From positions 62,001-126,000 of the forward strand of contig NZ_FPKV01000001.1 of NCBI RefSeq assembly GCF_900114265.1: 64,000 nucleotides of DNA. Reading direction: 5' to 3'. The notes beneath the pieces were generated by a model. It had not been told where the DNA came from. It ran no database searches and worked only from the letters and a program-made list of their open reading frames with translations. Every line of letters starts with the position of its first letter. Positions within the stretch are counted from its first letter, which is position 1. This DNA comes from Flaviramulus basaltis (GTDB lineage: Bacteria > Bacteroidota > Bacteroidia > Flavobacteriales > Flavobacteriaceae). The position numbers and the translations under genes were made by a program. Shown here one piece after another: positions 30,495 through 38,487 of the stretch.

Positions 30495-30869
30495 TTACTT
30501 TTTAGGGCGTTTTGCACCATACTTAGATCTACGCTGTGTTCTACCTGCAACACCTGCTGTGTCTAAGGCACCACGAACGATGTGATATCTAACTCCTGGC
30601 AAATCTTTTACCCTTCCACCTCTAACCAATACTATCGAGTGCTCTTGTAAATTGTGTCCTTCTCCACCAATGTATGCATTAACCTCGTTACCGTTTGTTA
30701 AACGAACCCTTGCCACCTTACGCATTGCTGAGTTAGGTTTTTTAGGAGTTGTTGTGTAAACACGAGTACATACACCACGTCTTTGCGGACACGAATTTAA
30801 AGCAGCCGATTTACTCTTCTTGGTTATTTTGGCTCTTCCTTTTCGTACTAATTGTGAAATTGTTGGCAT
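30495..30869 (-). CDS. rpsL: 30S ribosomal protein S12
   Basis: A 124-residue S12, the decoding-centre protein and first gene of the cluster. [20 protein letters not shown] carries the wild-type lysines (43/44) and [12 protein letters not shown] the wild-type Lys88, positions where streptomycin-resistance substitutions occur in other bacteria; none is seen. A leader of about 37 bases connects it to a consensus promoter. Confidence 0.97.
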   Translation of the reverse strand: MPTISQLVRKGRAKITKKSKSAALNSCPQRRGVCTRVYTTTPKKPNSAMRKVARVRLTNGNEVNAYIGGEGHNLQEHSIVLVRGGRVKDLPGVRYHIVRGALDTAGVAGRTQRRSKYGAKRPKK

Positions 30870-30912
30870 ATATATTATATATAAATTTTAAAATCCTCTT
30901 CTAAGAGGGCTG

Positions 30913-30943
30913 CAAAGGTAGAAATTAAAATGAATATTTCAAA
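30913..30943 (-). promoter_or_regulatory. Main promoter of the ribosomal protein cluster
   Basis: On the minus strand TTTG (30943-30940) and TACCTTTG (30920-30913) are 19 bases apart, a full match to the Bacteroidota consensus. Just downstream is the palindrome CCTCTT-AG-AAGAGG (30895-30908) in the short leader before rpsL. It presumably drives rpsL through rpsK. Confidence 0.82.
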
Positions 30944-31047
30944 CCCTAAATCATTAATTTTCAATAGAATTTAAAAAATATTTTATTAACTATATTATTA
31001 CTCTTGTTTTTCCGTTAGATTTACAGAATAAAATAGCTGCTTAAAAC

Positions 31048-32742
31048 GTGCAAAAAACTCCTTTTTTATACCTTATTATATGTATACTTTTTTCAACGAA
31101 ATTATTTTGCCAAAGCTTACACTTAAAAATCCAAGGAAAAACCATCTACGAAACAAGGATTATTGATTCTTTAAACTATTTAAACACCCACAAGAATTAC
31201 AAATCTATAAACAATGAAGTAGATTCAATTCAAAAAGCACTTTATAAGAAAGGCTTTATTGAAAATGAGTTAAAATTTTTAAGAAAAATAAATGACTCCA
31301 CTTTCAGTGCTGAGTTTTATTTAAAAAAGAAATTCAACACCATATACATATACTACAAAAAAACTGAAGTTGACGCTTCAATTATTGAGATGATTTCAAA
31401 AGATATATTTGATGATTATTTCAAATTAAATTTTAGTGAGATTGAAAACACCTTAACTTTTATTAATTCCAAAATTTCTGAGAAAGGGAGACCTTTTTCT
31501 AAATTATATTTATCCAATATTAGAATTAGAGATAACTCAAATATAGAAGGCTCTTTAATTATTGAATCAACTCAACAAAAAAGATCTATAAATAATATAG
31601 TTGTTAAAGGTTATGAAAAATTCCCGCAATCTTATTTAAAGCATTATTTAAAAATTAAGCCAAAACAGATTTTTGATTTAAATAAAATAAAAAACAAAAT
31701 AAACCAACTTAATAACTTAATCTTTGCTAAAGAAATAAAATCACCTGAAGTATTATTTTCAAAAGATTCAACAACGCTTTATTTATATTTAGAAAAAACA
31801 AAAAGCAATGCTTTTGATGGCTTTTTAGGTTTTGGTACAAATGAAGTAACCAGCAAATTGGAATTTGATGGTTACTTAAATTTAAATCTTGTAAACAACT
31901 TAAACTTTGGCGAGTCATTTAGATTATTATATAAGAGCGACGAAAACGATCAAAAAACTTTTGAAGTTGATGTATCTCTTCCTTATTTATTTAAATCTCC
32001 TATTGGAGCTGATTTTTTATTACGGATTTTCAAAAGGGATTCATCATTCACTACTACAAATCAATCTGCAAAATTACATTATCAAATAAATTCAAAACAT
32101 AAAATTTACGCTGGCATAATTGCAACGGAATCAAACAATCTGCTAAGAGAAAATTTTAATTCAACAATATCTAATTACAAAACACAATACTTAACTATTG
32201 CTTACCAATTTTTAAAGCCCCAATTTTACAATGTGCTTTTTCCAACAAAATCAAAACTCTATTTTGAAACAGGTTTTGGAGGTAGAAAAACTTCAAATAG
32301 TACAGAAAGGCAAAATCAAATTACAATTGACGCTTTCAATATCTTTAACTTGAATCAAAAAAACAGCATATATTTTAGAATTAATGGAGCTAATTTGATA
32401 TCGGACACATATTTTGAAAATGAGCTATTAAGATTTGGAGGAATTAATTCAATTAGAGGCTTTGAAGAAAACAGTCTATTTTCAAACTTATATGGATTGG
32501 TCAATACCGAATATAGGTTTCAACTAAATAATGCCATTTATATACATTCAATAATTGATGCTGCATATTTTGAAAACAAAATTATCAATACTAAAGAAAA
32601 GCTTTATGGTTATGGCTTTGGTTTTGGCATTCTCACCAAAGCTGGATTATTTAAATTTAATTACGCTAATGGCAAAAATGAGAATATCAAATTTAAACTA
32701 TCCAATTCTAAAATACATCTCAGTTTGACAACTATTTTTTAA
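31048..32742 (+). CDS. Omp85-family (BamA/TamA-like) outer-membrane protein
   Basis: A 564-residue outer-membrane protein starting at GTG 31048, which gives a proper signal peptide (MQKTPFLYLIICILFSTKLF). Residues about 25-265 look like POTRA-type repeats, e.g. IIESTQQKRSINNIVVKGYE followed by FPQSYLKHYLKIK. The C-terminal half is a beta-barrel ending in Phe (LSLTTIF). FGGINSIRGFEEN matches the conserved (V/I)RGF loop-6 motif of the Omp85 superfamily. It is shorter than BamA (about 800 residues), so more likely an accessory insertase or TpsB-like pore. It is divergent from rpsL, monocistronic, and just upstream of susC locus 1. Confidence 0.85.
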   Translation: MQKTPFLYLIICILFSTKLFCQSLHLKIQGKTIYETRIIDSLNYLNTHKNYKSINNEVDSIQKALYKKGFIENELKFLRKINDSTFSAEFYLKKKFNTIYIYYKKTEVDASIIEMISKDIFDDYFKLNFSEIENTLTFINSKISEKGRPFSKLYLSNIRIRDNSNIEGSLIIESTQQKRSINNIVVKGYEKFPQSYLKHYLKIKPKQIFDLNKIKNKINQLNNLIFAKEIKSPEVLFSKDSTTLYLYLEKTKSNAFDGFLGFGTNEVTSKLEFDGYLNLNLVNNLNFGESFRLLYKSDENDQKTFEVDVSLPYLFKSPIGADFLLRIFKRDSSFTTTNQSAKLHYQINSKHKIYAGIIATESNNLLRENFNSTISNYKTQYLTIAYQFLKPQFYNVLFPTKSKLYFETGFGGRKTSNSTERQNQITIDAFNIFNLNQKNSIYFRINGANLISDTYFENELLRFGGINSIRGFEENSLFSNLYGLVNTEYRFQLNNAIYIHSIIDAAYFENKIINTKEKLYGYGFGFGILTKAGLFKFNYANGKNENIKFKLSNSKIHLSLTTIF

Positions 32743-32801
32743 TCGATTTTTACAGATTTGTTAAATTCGTTAAATATTTCTCAAATTTTAACCATTATTT
32801 A

Positions 32802-32832
32802 TTGTTTTATTAACTTTTTATTATGATTTTTG
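32802..32832 (+). promoter_or_regulatory. Promoter for susC locus 1
   Basis: TTG (32802-32804), a 20-base spacer, then GATTTTTG (32825-32832), one base off TAnnTTTG. The same elements with the same spacing stand before the second susC gene, which supports their use. The leader to the ATG at 32860 would be about 20 bases. Confidence 0.6.
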
Positions 32833-33180
32833 GCGTTGACTAATTCAAATAATTACAAAATGAAAACAAAGTTTAGTGGAATTCTAACGCTACTTCTAGC
32901 GTTTGTCGTGCAACTAACATTTGCACAAGAAAAGACAGTTTCAGGTACAGTTTCAGATGCATCTGGACTACCGCTTCCTGGAGCTACTGTCTTAGTTAAA
33001 GGAACTACAAGTGGAACATCAACCGATTTTGACGGTAAGTATTCAATTGAAGCTAATCAAAGTGCTACTTTGGTTTTTAGCTTTGTTGGATATTCAACAA
33101 AAGAAGTTGTTGTTGGCGCTTCAAACACGGTTAATATTACATTAGAAGAAGATGCAGAATCCTTAGAGGAAGTTGTTGTA
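32802..33180 (+). repeat. Duplicated promoter/leader/N-terminal cassette, copy 1
   Basis: From the promoter through codon 107 of susC 1 this block is closely similar to 41393-41771 in front of susC 2. The leader GTTGACTAATTCAAATAATT is identical in both, and the first 11 codons (MKTKFSGILTL) are the same at protein level. Similarity drops sharply once the TonB plug begins. Confidence 0.75.
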
Positions 33181-36117
33181 ACTGCATTAGGTATTAAAAG
33201 AGAAAAGAAAAGTTTAGGTTATGCTACACAAGAGGTTAAAGGCGATGCCGTTTCTTCTGTAAAAAGCCAAAACTTTGTTAACTCTTTATCTGGTAAAGTT
33301 GCTGGTTTAAATATCAAGTCATCTGGTAACCTTGGTGGTTCTACTAACGTTGTTATTAGAGGTAATAACTCAATAGCAGGAAATAACCAAGCATTATTTG
33401 TTGTTGATGGTATTCCTGTAGACAACGGTAACACTAACTCAACCGACCAAAAAAGTGGTCGTGGTGGTTACGATTACGGTAACGCAGCATCTGATATTAA
33501 TCCAGATGATATAGAATCAATTAACGTATTAAAAGGTGCAGCAGCTACAGCGCTTTATGGTTCTAGAGCATCTAATGGTGTTGTAATGATTACAACTAAA
33601 AAAGGTAGTACTAAAAAAGGTATTGGAGTAACAATTTCTTCAAGTCTTACTTTAGGTAATGCTGACAAAGAAACATTAGTAAAATATCAAAACCAATATG
33701 GAGCTGGTTATGGTCCTTATTATGACGGCCCTGGTGGATATTTTGGCTTATATGATGTAGATGGCGACGGTATTGATGATTTAACTACTGTATTTACTGA
33801 AGATGCTTCTTATGGAGCTCCTTTTGACGAAAACTTACTAGTATACCAATGGACTTCAATTTATCCTCAATTAGATACATATCAACAATCTACACCTTGG
33901 TCAGCTGGTAAAAATGATCCTAATTATGTTTGGGGAACAAGTATTACAGCTGTAAACTCTGTCTCTTTAGATGGTGGTAATGATAAAAGTTCATTTAGAT
34001 TAGGTATTACAAATCTTTCTCAAGAAGGAAACTTACCTAACAGTCTACTTAAAAGAAATACTGTTTCTTTTAATGGAACTCATGATTTATCTGAAAAATT
34101 AACAGCATCTACATATTTCAATTTTGTTAAAACTGATGGAAAAGGAAGAAATGGTACTGGATATGATTCAAATAACATAATGCAACAGTTCAGACAGTGG
34201 TTTCAAACAAATGTAGATTTAAGAGAACAAAAAGATGCCTATTTTGCAACTGGTGATAATATTACTTGGAATCCTAATGGTCCAGATAATTTATCTCCAA
34301 TATATTCTGACAACCCATATTGGACATTTTATGAAAACTACGAAACAGATACTAGAAGTAGATTCTTTGGTAATTTTGCATTAGATTATGAAATTAACGA
34401 TTGGTTGAATGTAATGGGTAGATTCTCTTTTGATACTTACTCTGAATTACAAGAAGAAAGAACAAATGTTGGAAGTTCTAACGTATCAAAATATTCTAGA
34501 TATAACAATAATGTATCTGAATACAACTATGACTTAATGTTAAACTTTAATAAAAATTTATCTGACAAATTAAATCTAGAAGGTAATATTGGTTTTAACT
34601 TAAGAAGAAACGATAACAATAGTATTTTTGCTTCTACAAACGGAGGATTAAACTTAAAAAGTCTTTATTCACTTTCTAACAGTGTAAGCCCTATTAATGC
34701 ACCAACAGAATATGACGCAACTACCATGGTAGATGGTGAGTATATTAGAGCTAGTTTAGGTTATGACAACTTTGCTTACATAGAAGGTTCTTATAGAACT
34801 GACCGTTCTTCTACTTTACCTAAATCTGATAATAGATATGGTTATTTTTCTGTTTCTGGAAGTTTAATCTTTTCTCAATTGATTGATGCAGATTGGTTGA
34901 ATTTTGGTAAGCTTAGAGGAAACTATGCTGAAGTTGGTAGTGACACAAATCCTTACAGAGTATTCAACACATTTGGTATTGGAACTCCTTTTAATGGAAA
35001 TGGTATAGCTTCTAATCCTGGTGCTCAGGCCAATTTAAACCTTTTACCTGAAAGACAAAATAGTTATGAGGTTGGTTTAGAAATGGCATTTTTAAACAAA
35101 CGTATTGGTTTTGATGTTTCTTATTATAATACTGAAAACATTAATCAAATTACAAGTATTCCTTTATCAACAGCTACTGGATATACATCAGCAATATTAA
35201 ATGCTGGGACAATTGAAAATAAAGGATGGGAAGTGCAATTAAATCTTACTCCTTTAAAAACAGATAATTTCCAATGGGATATAACAGCTAACTGGGCAAA
35301 AAATGAAAGTTTAGTAGTTGAATTATTAAATGGTATCGAAAACTTACAATTAGCTTCACTACAAGGAGGTGTATCTATTAACGCTACTCCTGGCCAACCT
35401 TATGGAACAATAAGAGGTTCAGATTTTATATATCACGAAAATGGTCAACCAATTGTTAACCAAACGGGAGCTGCTAGTAGAATAGGTACTTACCAAAGAA
35501 CATCAACAAGTAATGAAGTAATTGGTGATATAAACCCAGATTGGAAAGCTGGTATCTTTAATTCAATTAAATACAAAAACTTTACTTTAGGATTCTTAAT
35601 TGACATCCAAAAAGGTGGTGATGTATTCTCATTAGATACTTGGTATGGTTATGCTACAGGTATGTATGATTGGTCTGTTCAAACTAATGAATTGGGTAAT
35701 CCAATTAGAGATGTAGTAACTGGTACTCCAGGAAACTATGGTGCAGATGCTGGAGGCTTAATTGTAGCTGGTGTTGCACCTGATGGAACCAAAAATGAGG
35801 TAAGAGCAAATTTCGATATTTATGCTAATGCATATGGTTATGCAAGAGCTCCAAACAAACTTCACGTTTATGATGCTGGTTATATAAAATTACGTGAAGC
35901 TAATTTAACTTATAATATTGATTCTAAATTCCTAGAAAAATCTCCATTCACAAGTGCTTCAATATCAATTATTGGAAGAAACTTATGGATTATTGACAAA
36001 AGTGTTCCTTATGCAGATCCTGAAGCTGGTTTAAGCTCTGGTAACGTTCAAGGATATCAGTCAGGAGCATATCCTTCTATTAGAGAAGTTGGTGCAAGTA
36101 TTAAATTACAGTTTTAA
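32860..36117 (+). CDS. SusC/RagA family TonB-dependent outer-membrane transporter (locus 1)
   Basis: A 1085-residue SusC-type importer. I chose ATG at 32860 rather than the in-frame TTG at 32830, because it yields a clean signal peptide (MKTKFSGILTLLLAFVVQLT, cleaved after FAQ). Residues 25-100 are the carboxypeptidase-regulatory-like beta domain (GTVSDASGLPLPGATVLVKG), 102-250 the plug with SLEEVVVTALGIKREKKS and the SusC signature NVLKGAAATALYGSRASNGV, then a 22-strand barrel ending in Phe (GASIKLQF). An unusual DVDGDGIDD loop lies near residue 295. It forms a lid-and-barrel pair with the SusD protein 11 bases downstream. Substrate unknown. Confidence 0.96.
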   Translation: MKTKFSGILTLLLAFVVQLTFAQEKTVSGTVSDASGLPLPGATVLVKGTTSGTSTDFDGKYSIEANQSATLVFSFVGYSTKEVVVGASNTVNITLEEDAESLEEVVVTALGIKREKKSLGYATQEVKGDAVSSVKSQNFVNSLSGKVAGLNIKSSGNLGGSTNVVIRGNNSIAGNNQALFVVDGIPVDNGNTNSTDQKSGRGGYDYGNAASDINPDDIESINVLKGAAATALYGSRASNGVVMITTKKGSTKKGIGVTISSSLTLGNADKETLVKYQNQYGAGYGPYYDGPGGYFGLYDVDGDGIDDLTTVFTEDASYGAPFDENLLVYQWTSIYPQLDTYQQSTPWSAGKNDPNYVWGTSITAVNSVSLDGGNDKSSFRLGITNLSQEGNLPNSLLKRNTVSFNGTHDLSEKLTASTYFNFVKTDGKGRNGTGYDSNNIMQQFRQWFQTNVDLREQKDAYFATGDNITWNPNGPDNLSPIYSDNPYWTFYENYETDTRSRFFGNFALDYEINDWLNVMGRFSFDTYSELQEERTNVGSSNVSKYSRYNNNVSEYNYDLMLNFNKNLSDKLNLEGNIGFNLRRNDNNSIFASTNGGLNLKSLYSLSNSVSPINAPTEYDATTMVDGEYIRASLGYDNFAYIEGSYRTDRSSTLPKSDNRYGYFSVSGSLIFSQLIDADWLNFGKLRGNYAEVGSDTNPYRVFNTFGIGTPFNGNGIASNPGAQANLNLLPERQNSYEVGLEMAFLNKRIGFDVSYYNTENINQITSIPLSTATGYTSAILNAGTIENKGWEVQLNLTPLKTDNFQWDITANWAKNESLVVELLNGIENLQLASLQGGVSINATPGQPYGTIRGSDFIYHENGQPIVNQTGAASRIGTYQRTSTSNEVIGDINPDWKAGIFNSIKYKNFTLGFLIDIQKGGDVFSLDTWYGYATGMYDWSVQTNELGNPIRDVVTGTPGNYGADAGGLIVAGVAPDGTKNEVRANFDIYANAYGYARAPNKLHVYDAGYIKLREANLTYNIDSKFLEKSPFTSASISIIGRNLWIIDKSVPYADPEAGLSSGNVQGYQSGAYPSIREVGASIKLQF

Positions 36118-36128
36118 AAAAATAAATT

Positions 36129-37580
36129 ATGAAAAAAATATTTTTAACCGTTCTATCTATAATATCATTAGTGTCATGTAAATCAGACGACGCTTATGAA
36201 AATTTAAATAGAGATCCAAAAAATCCAACTCAAGTTGATGCTAGTTTTTTATTCAATTCAGCAACAAAGAGTTTGTTTGACCAAATGACTAGTACAAGTG
36301 TAAACAATAACATATATAGAATGTTAGGTCAACACTGGACTGAAACAACTTATGTTGATGAAGCCAATTATGATTTTAATACAAGAAATATCACAGACAG
36401 TCATTGGTCTGAGATGTATAGAGACGTATTATTAGATTTGACCACAGCTAGTGAAAATGTAAATGCTAGTCCTGATTTAACTCAAGCAGAAAAAGATTCA
36501 AGAAATGCTCAAATTGAAGTATTAATGATTTATACTTGGGCGCAATTGGTAGAAACTTTTGGAGACATTCCTTATTCTCAAGCATTAAATGCTGGCGAAT
36601 ATGTGTTACCTGGTTATGATGATGCTGCAACCATTTATTCAGATTTATTATCTCGATTGACATCTGTAATTCCTGCAATTTCTGGAACAGGTTTTGGTTC
36701 ATCAGACCCTATTTATAGTGGTAATGTGGGAGCTTGGAAAAAATTCGCAAATTCTTTATTATTAAGAATGGGCTTACGTGTTGTTGATGCCCCAGGTATG
36801 TCAACAGTTGCACAATCAGCAATTACATCTGCTGTAAGTGGTGGTGTATTTGAATCAAATGATGATAATGCCTCTTTAGCATATGCAAGTGCTACTCCTA
36901 ATACTAACCCATTATGGGTATCATTGGTTCAATCTGGTCGTGCCGATTTTGTAGCAGCTAACACTTTAGTAGATTTTATGAATAATTTAGATGATCCTAG
37001 ACGAGCTGTGTATTTTGATCAAAATTTAGGAGCAGACACTTATGAAGGTGGTCCTTATGGTGAAAATAATAGTTTTAGCAGTTATACTCATATTAGAGGG
37101 TACGATGATGGTGCAGGTCTACATGACCCTACTTTACCAGCCTCTTTAATTGATTATGCTGAAGTTTGTTTTTATTTAGCCGATGCAGCTGAACGTACTA
37201 TTTCAGGAACTCCTGCTGCAGCTCAAGGTTTCTATGATGATGGTATTACAGCATCTTTTGAATATTGGGGAGCTACTGATGTTGATACTTATTTAGCAAA
37301 TCCTGATGTAGATTACACTACTGCTCCTGGAGATTGGAAAGAAAAAATAGGTAACCAATTTTGGCTAGCTATGTACAATAGAGGTTTTGAAGCATGGACA
37401 GCATGGAGAGTTTATGACACTCCAACATTCAACTTACCAGCTGTTAGCGGTAGTCCAGTTCCTACTAGATATACTTATCCAATTAGCGAGCAAAACTTAA
37501 ATGAAACAAATTACAATGCGGGTTCTTCAGCAATTGGTGGAGATTCTCAAACGACTAAATTGTTTTTTGATGTAAACTAA
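36129..37580 (+). CDS. SusD/RagB-like nutrient-binding lipoprotein (locus 1)
   Basis: A 483-residue surface lipoprotein of the SusD-like-2 type. The signal MKKIFLTVLSIISLVSC puts the lipidated Cys at 17, followed by KSDD, an acidic stretch resembling the flavobacterial surface-export signal. YENLNRDPKNPTQVDASFLF is typical of this SusD subfamily, and the rest is helical TPR-like sequence. It should close the SusC barrel from outside and bind the incoming molecule. It lies 11 bases after susC 1 and ahead of a terminator. Confidence 0.93.
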   Translation: MKKIFLTVLSIISLVSCKSDDAYENLNRDPKNPTQVDASFLFNSATKSLFDQMTSTSVNNNIYRMLGQHWTETTYVDEANYDFNTRNITDSHWSEMYRDVLLDLTTASENVNASPDLTQAEKDSRNAQIEVLMIYTWAQLVETFGDIPYSQALNAGEYVLPGYDDAATIYSDLLSRLTSVIPAISGTGFGSSDPIYSGNVGAWKKFANSLLLRMGLRVVDAPGMSTVAQSAITSAVSGGVFESNDDNASLAYASATPNTNPLWVSLVQSGRADFVAANTLVDFMNNLDDPRRAVYFDQNLGADTYEGGPYGENNSFSSYTHIRGYDDGAGLHDPTLPASLIDYAEVCFYLADAAERTISGTPAAAQGFYDDGITASFEYWGATDVDTYLANPDVDYTTAPGDWKEKIGNQFWLAMYNRGFEAWTAWRVYDTPTFNLPAVSGSPVPTRYTYPISEQNLNETNYNAGSSAIGGDSQTTKLFFDVN

Positions 37581-37605
37581 ATTATAAATTTATATTAATA
37601 ATATT

Positions 37606-37636
37606 AAGGGCTATTTTTTTATAAAATGGCCCTTTT
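37606..37636 (+). terminator. Terminator-like hairpin between susD 1 and the esterase gene
   Basis: A 12-base stem with one G-T pair (37606-37617 with 37623-37634, loop of 5) is followed by a T-rich tract. It lies 25 bases after the susD stop and 16 before the esterase start, so it could end or attenuate the susCD transcript. Confidence 0.7.
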
Positions 37637-37651
37637 ATTTTAATAAAAAAT

Positions 37652-38485
37652 ATGAAACGTTTTAATATTTTATTTATAACTATAATTTTAATTATCAACC
37701 TTTGGAACTGCAATAATCCTAATATTAATTTTCAAGAAGACCTAGTAGAAGAAGAAAATAGTAATGGAAATACTTCAAGAACAGTAGATGATGTAAGACA
37801 AGATTTTCAAGATTTTGATTTACAGCCTGGCATAAATGATGTTTCTTTAGAATCTACTACAGAAGGTTTATTTTGGAATTTTAGAGTTATTGTCCCAGAA
37901 GGCACAGGCATTTCTAATAAAAAACCTTTGATTTTTAGTCTTCATGGTGGTGCACAAAATATTAATCCAGAAGCTCACAAATCTACTGACTGTTTAATTT
38001 CTCCTGGATTAAATGATATTATTGATGCTTACATAATTAGTCCTAATAGCAATGCTAAACTTTGGTATGACCAAAATAATCAAATACAAATATTAGCTCT
38101 TCTTGATTTAGCATCATCTTATTTATATGTTAACACAAATAAAATAGTAATAACTGGTTATAGCGATGGTGGTAATGGTAGCTGGTTTTATTCCCAATAT
38201 TATCCAAATAAGTTTTCAGCAGCTATACCAATGGCAACTTCTTACAACACCATTAAAAACAATGGTATTATTGACCCTATAGAAATTCCATTATATGTAA
38301 TTCATGGTGCTAACGATGAATTATTTCCTCTTGAGACTACACAAAGCTATGTAAATAAATCAATTGAAGCAGGATCAGACATACAATTTGTTATTGCTAA
38401 AGACTTAGATCATTACCAAGTATGCGATTATGTTCCTTATTTACGTGATGCAGCTCAATGGCTAGTAAACACTGTTTGGGATTAG
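37652..38485 (+). CDS. PHB-depolymerase/feruloyl-esterase-like lipoprotein
   Basis: A 277-residue exported alpha/beta hydrolase. The N-terminus (MKRFNILFITIILIINLWNC) is a likely lipoprotein signal with Cys20, although the lipobox is loose. The oxyanion motif HGG is at 98-100. The lipase box GYSDGG places the nucleophile at Ser171; HGANDE gives Asp222 and DLDHYQ gives His254. The GxSxGG form is usual in secreted polyhydroxybutyrate depolymerases and carbohydrate (CE1-type) esterases. As the enzyme of SusCD locus 1 it may cut ester bonds in the imported material. Its stop lies 2 bases from the convergent type IX cargo gene. Confidence 0.85.
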   Translation: MKRFNILFITIILIINLWNCNNPNINFQEDLVEEENSNGNTSRTVDDVRQDFQDFDLQPGINDVSLESTTEGLFWNFRVIVPEGTGISNKKPLIFSLHGGAQNINPEAHKSTDCLISPGLNDIIDAYIISPNSNAKLWYDQNNQIQILALLDLASSYLYVNTNKIVITGYSDGGNGSWFYSQYYPNKFSAAIPMATSYNTIKNNGIIDPIEIPLYVIHGANDELFPLETTQSYVNKSIEAGSDIQFVIAKDLDHYQVCDYVPYLRDAAQWLVNTVWD

Positions 38486-38487
38486 TT

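Noticed and set aside
30895-30908. Palindrome CCTCTT-AAGAGG in the rpsL leader as an operator
   Set aside because: Too short to assign; mentioned with the promoter but no regulator site is claimed.
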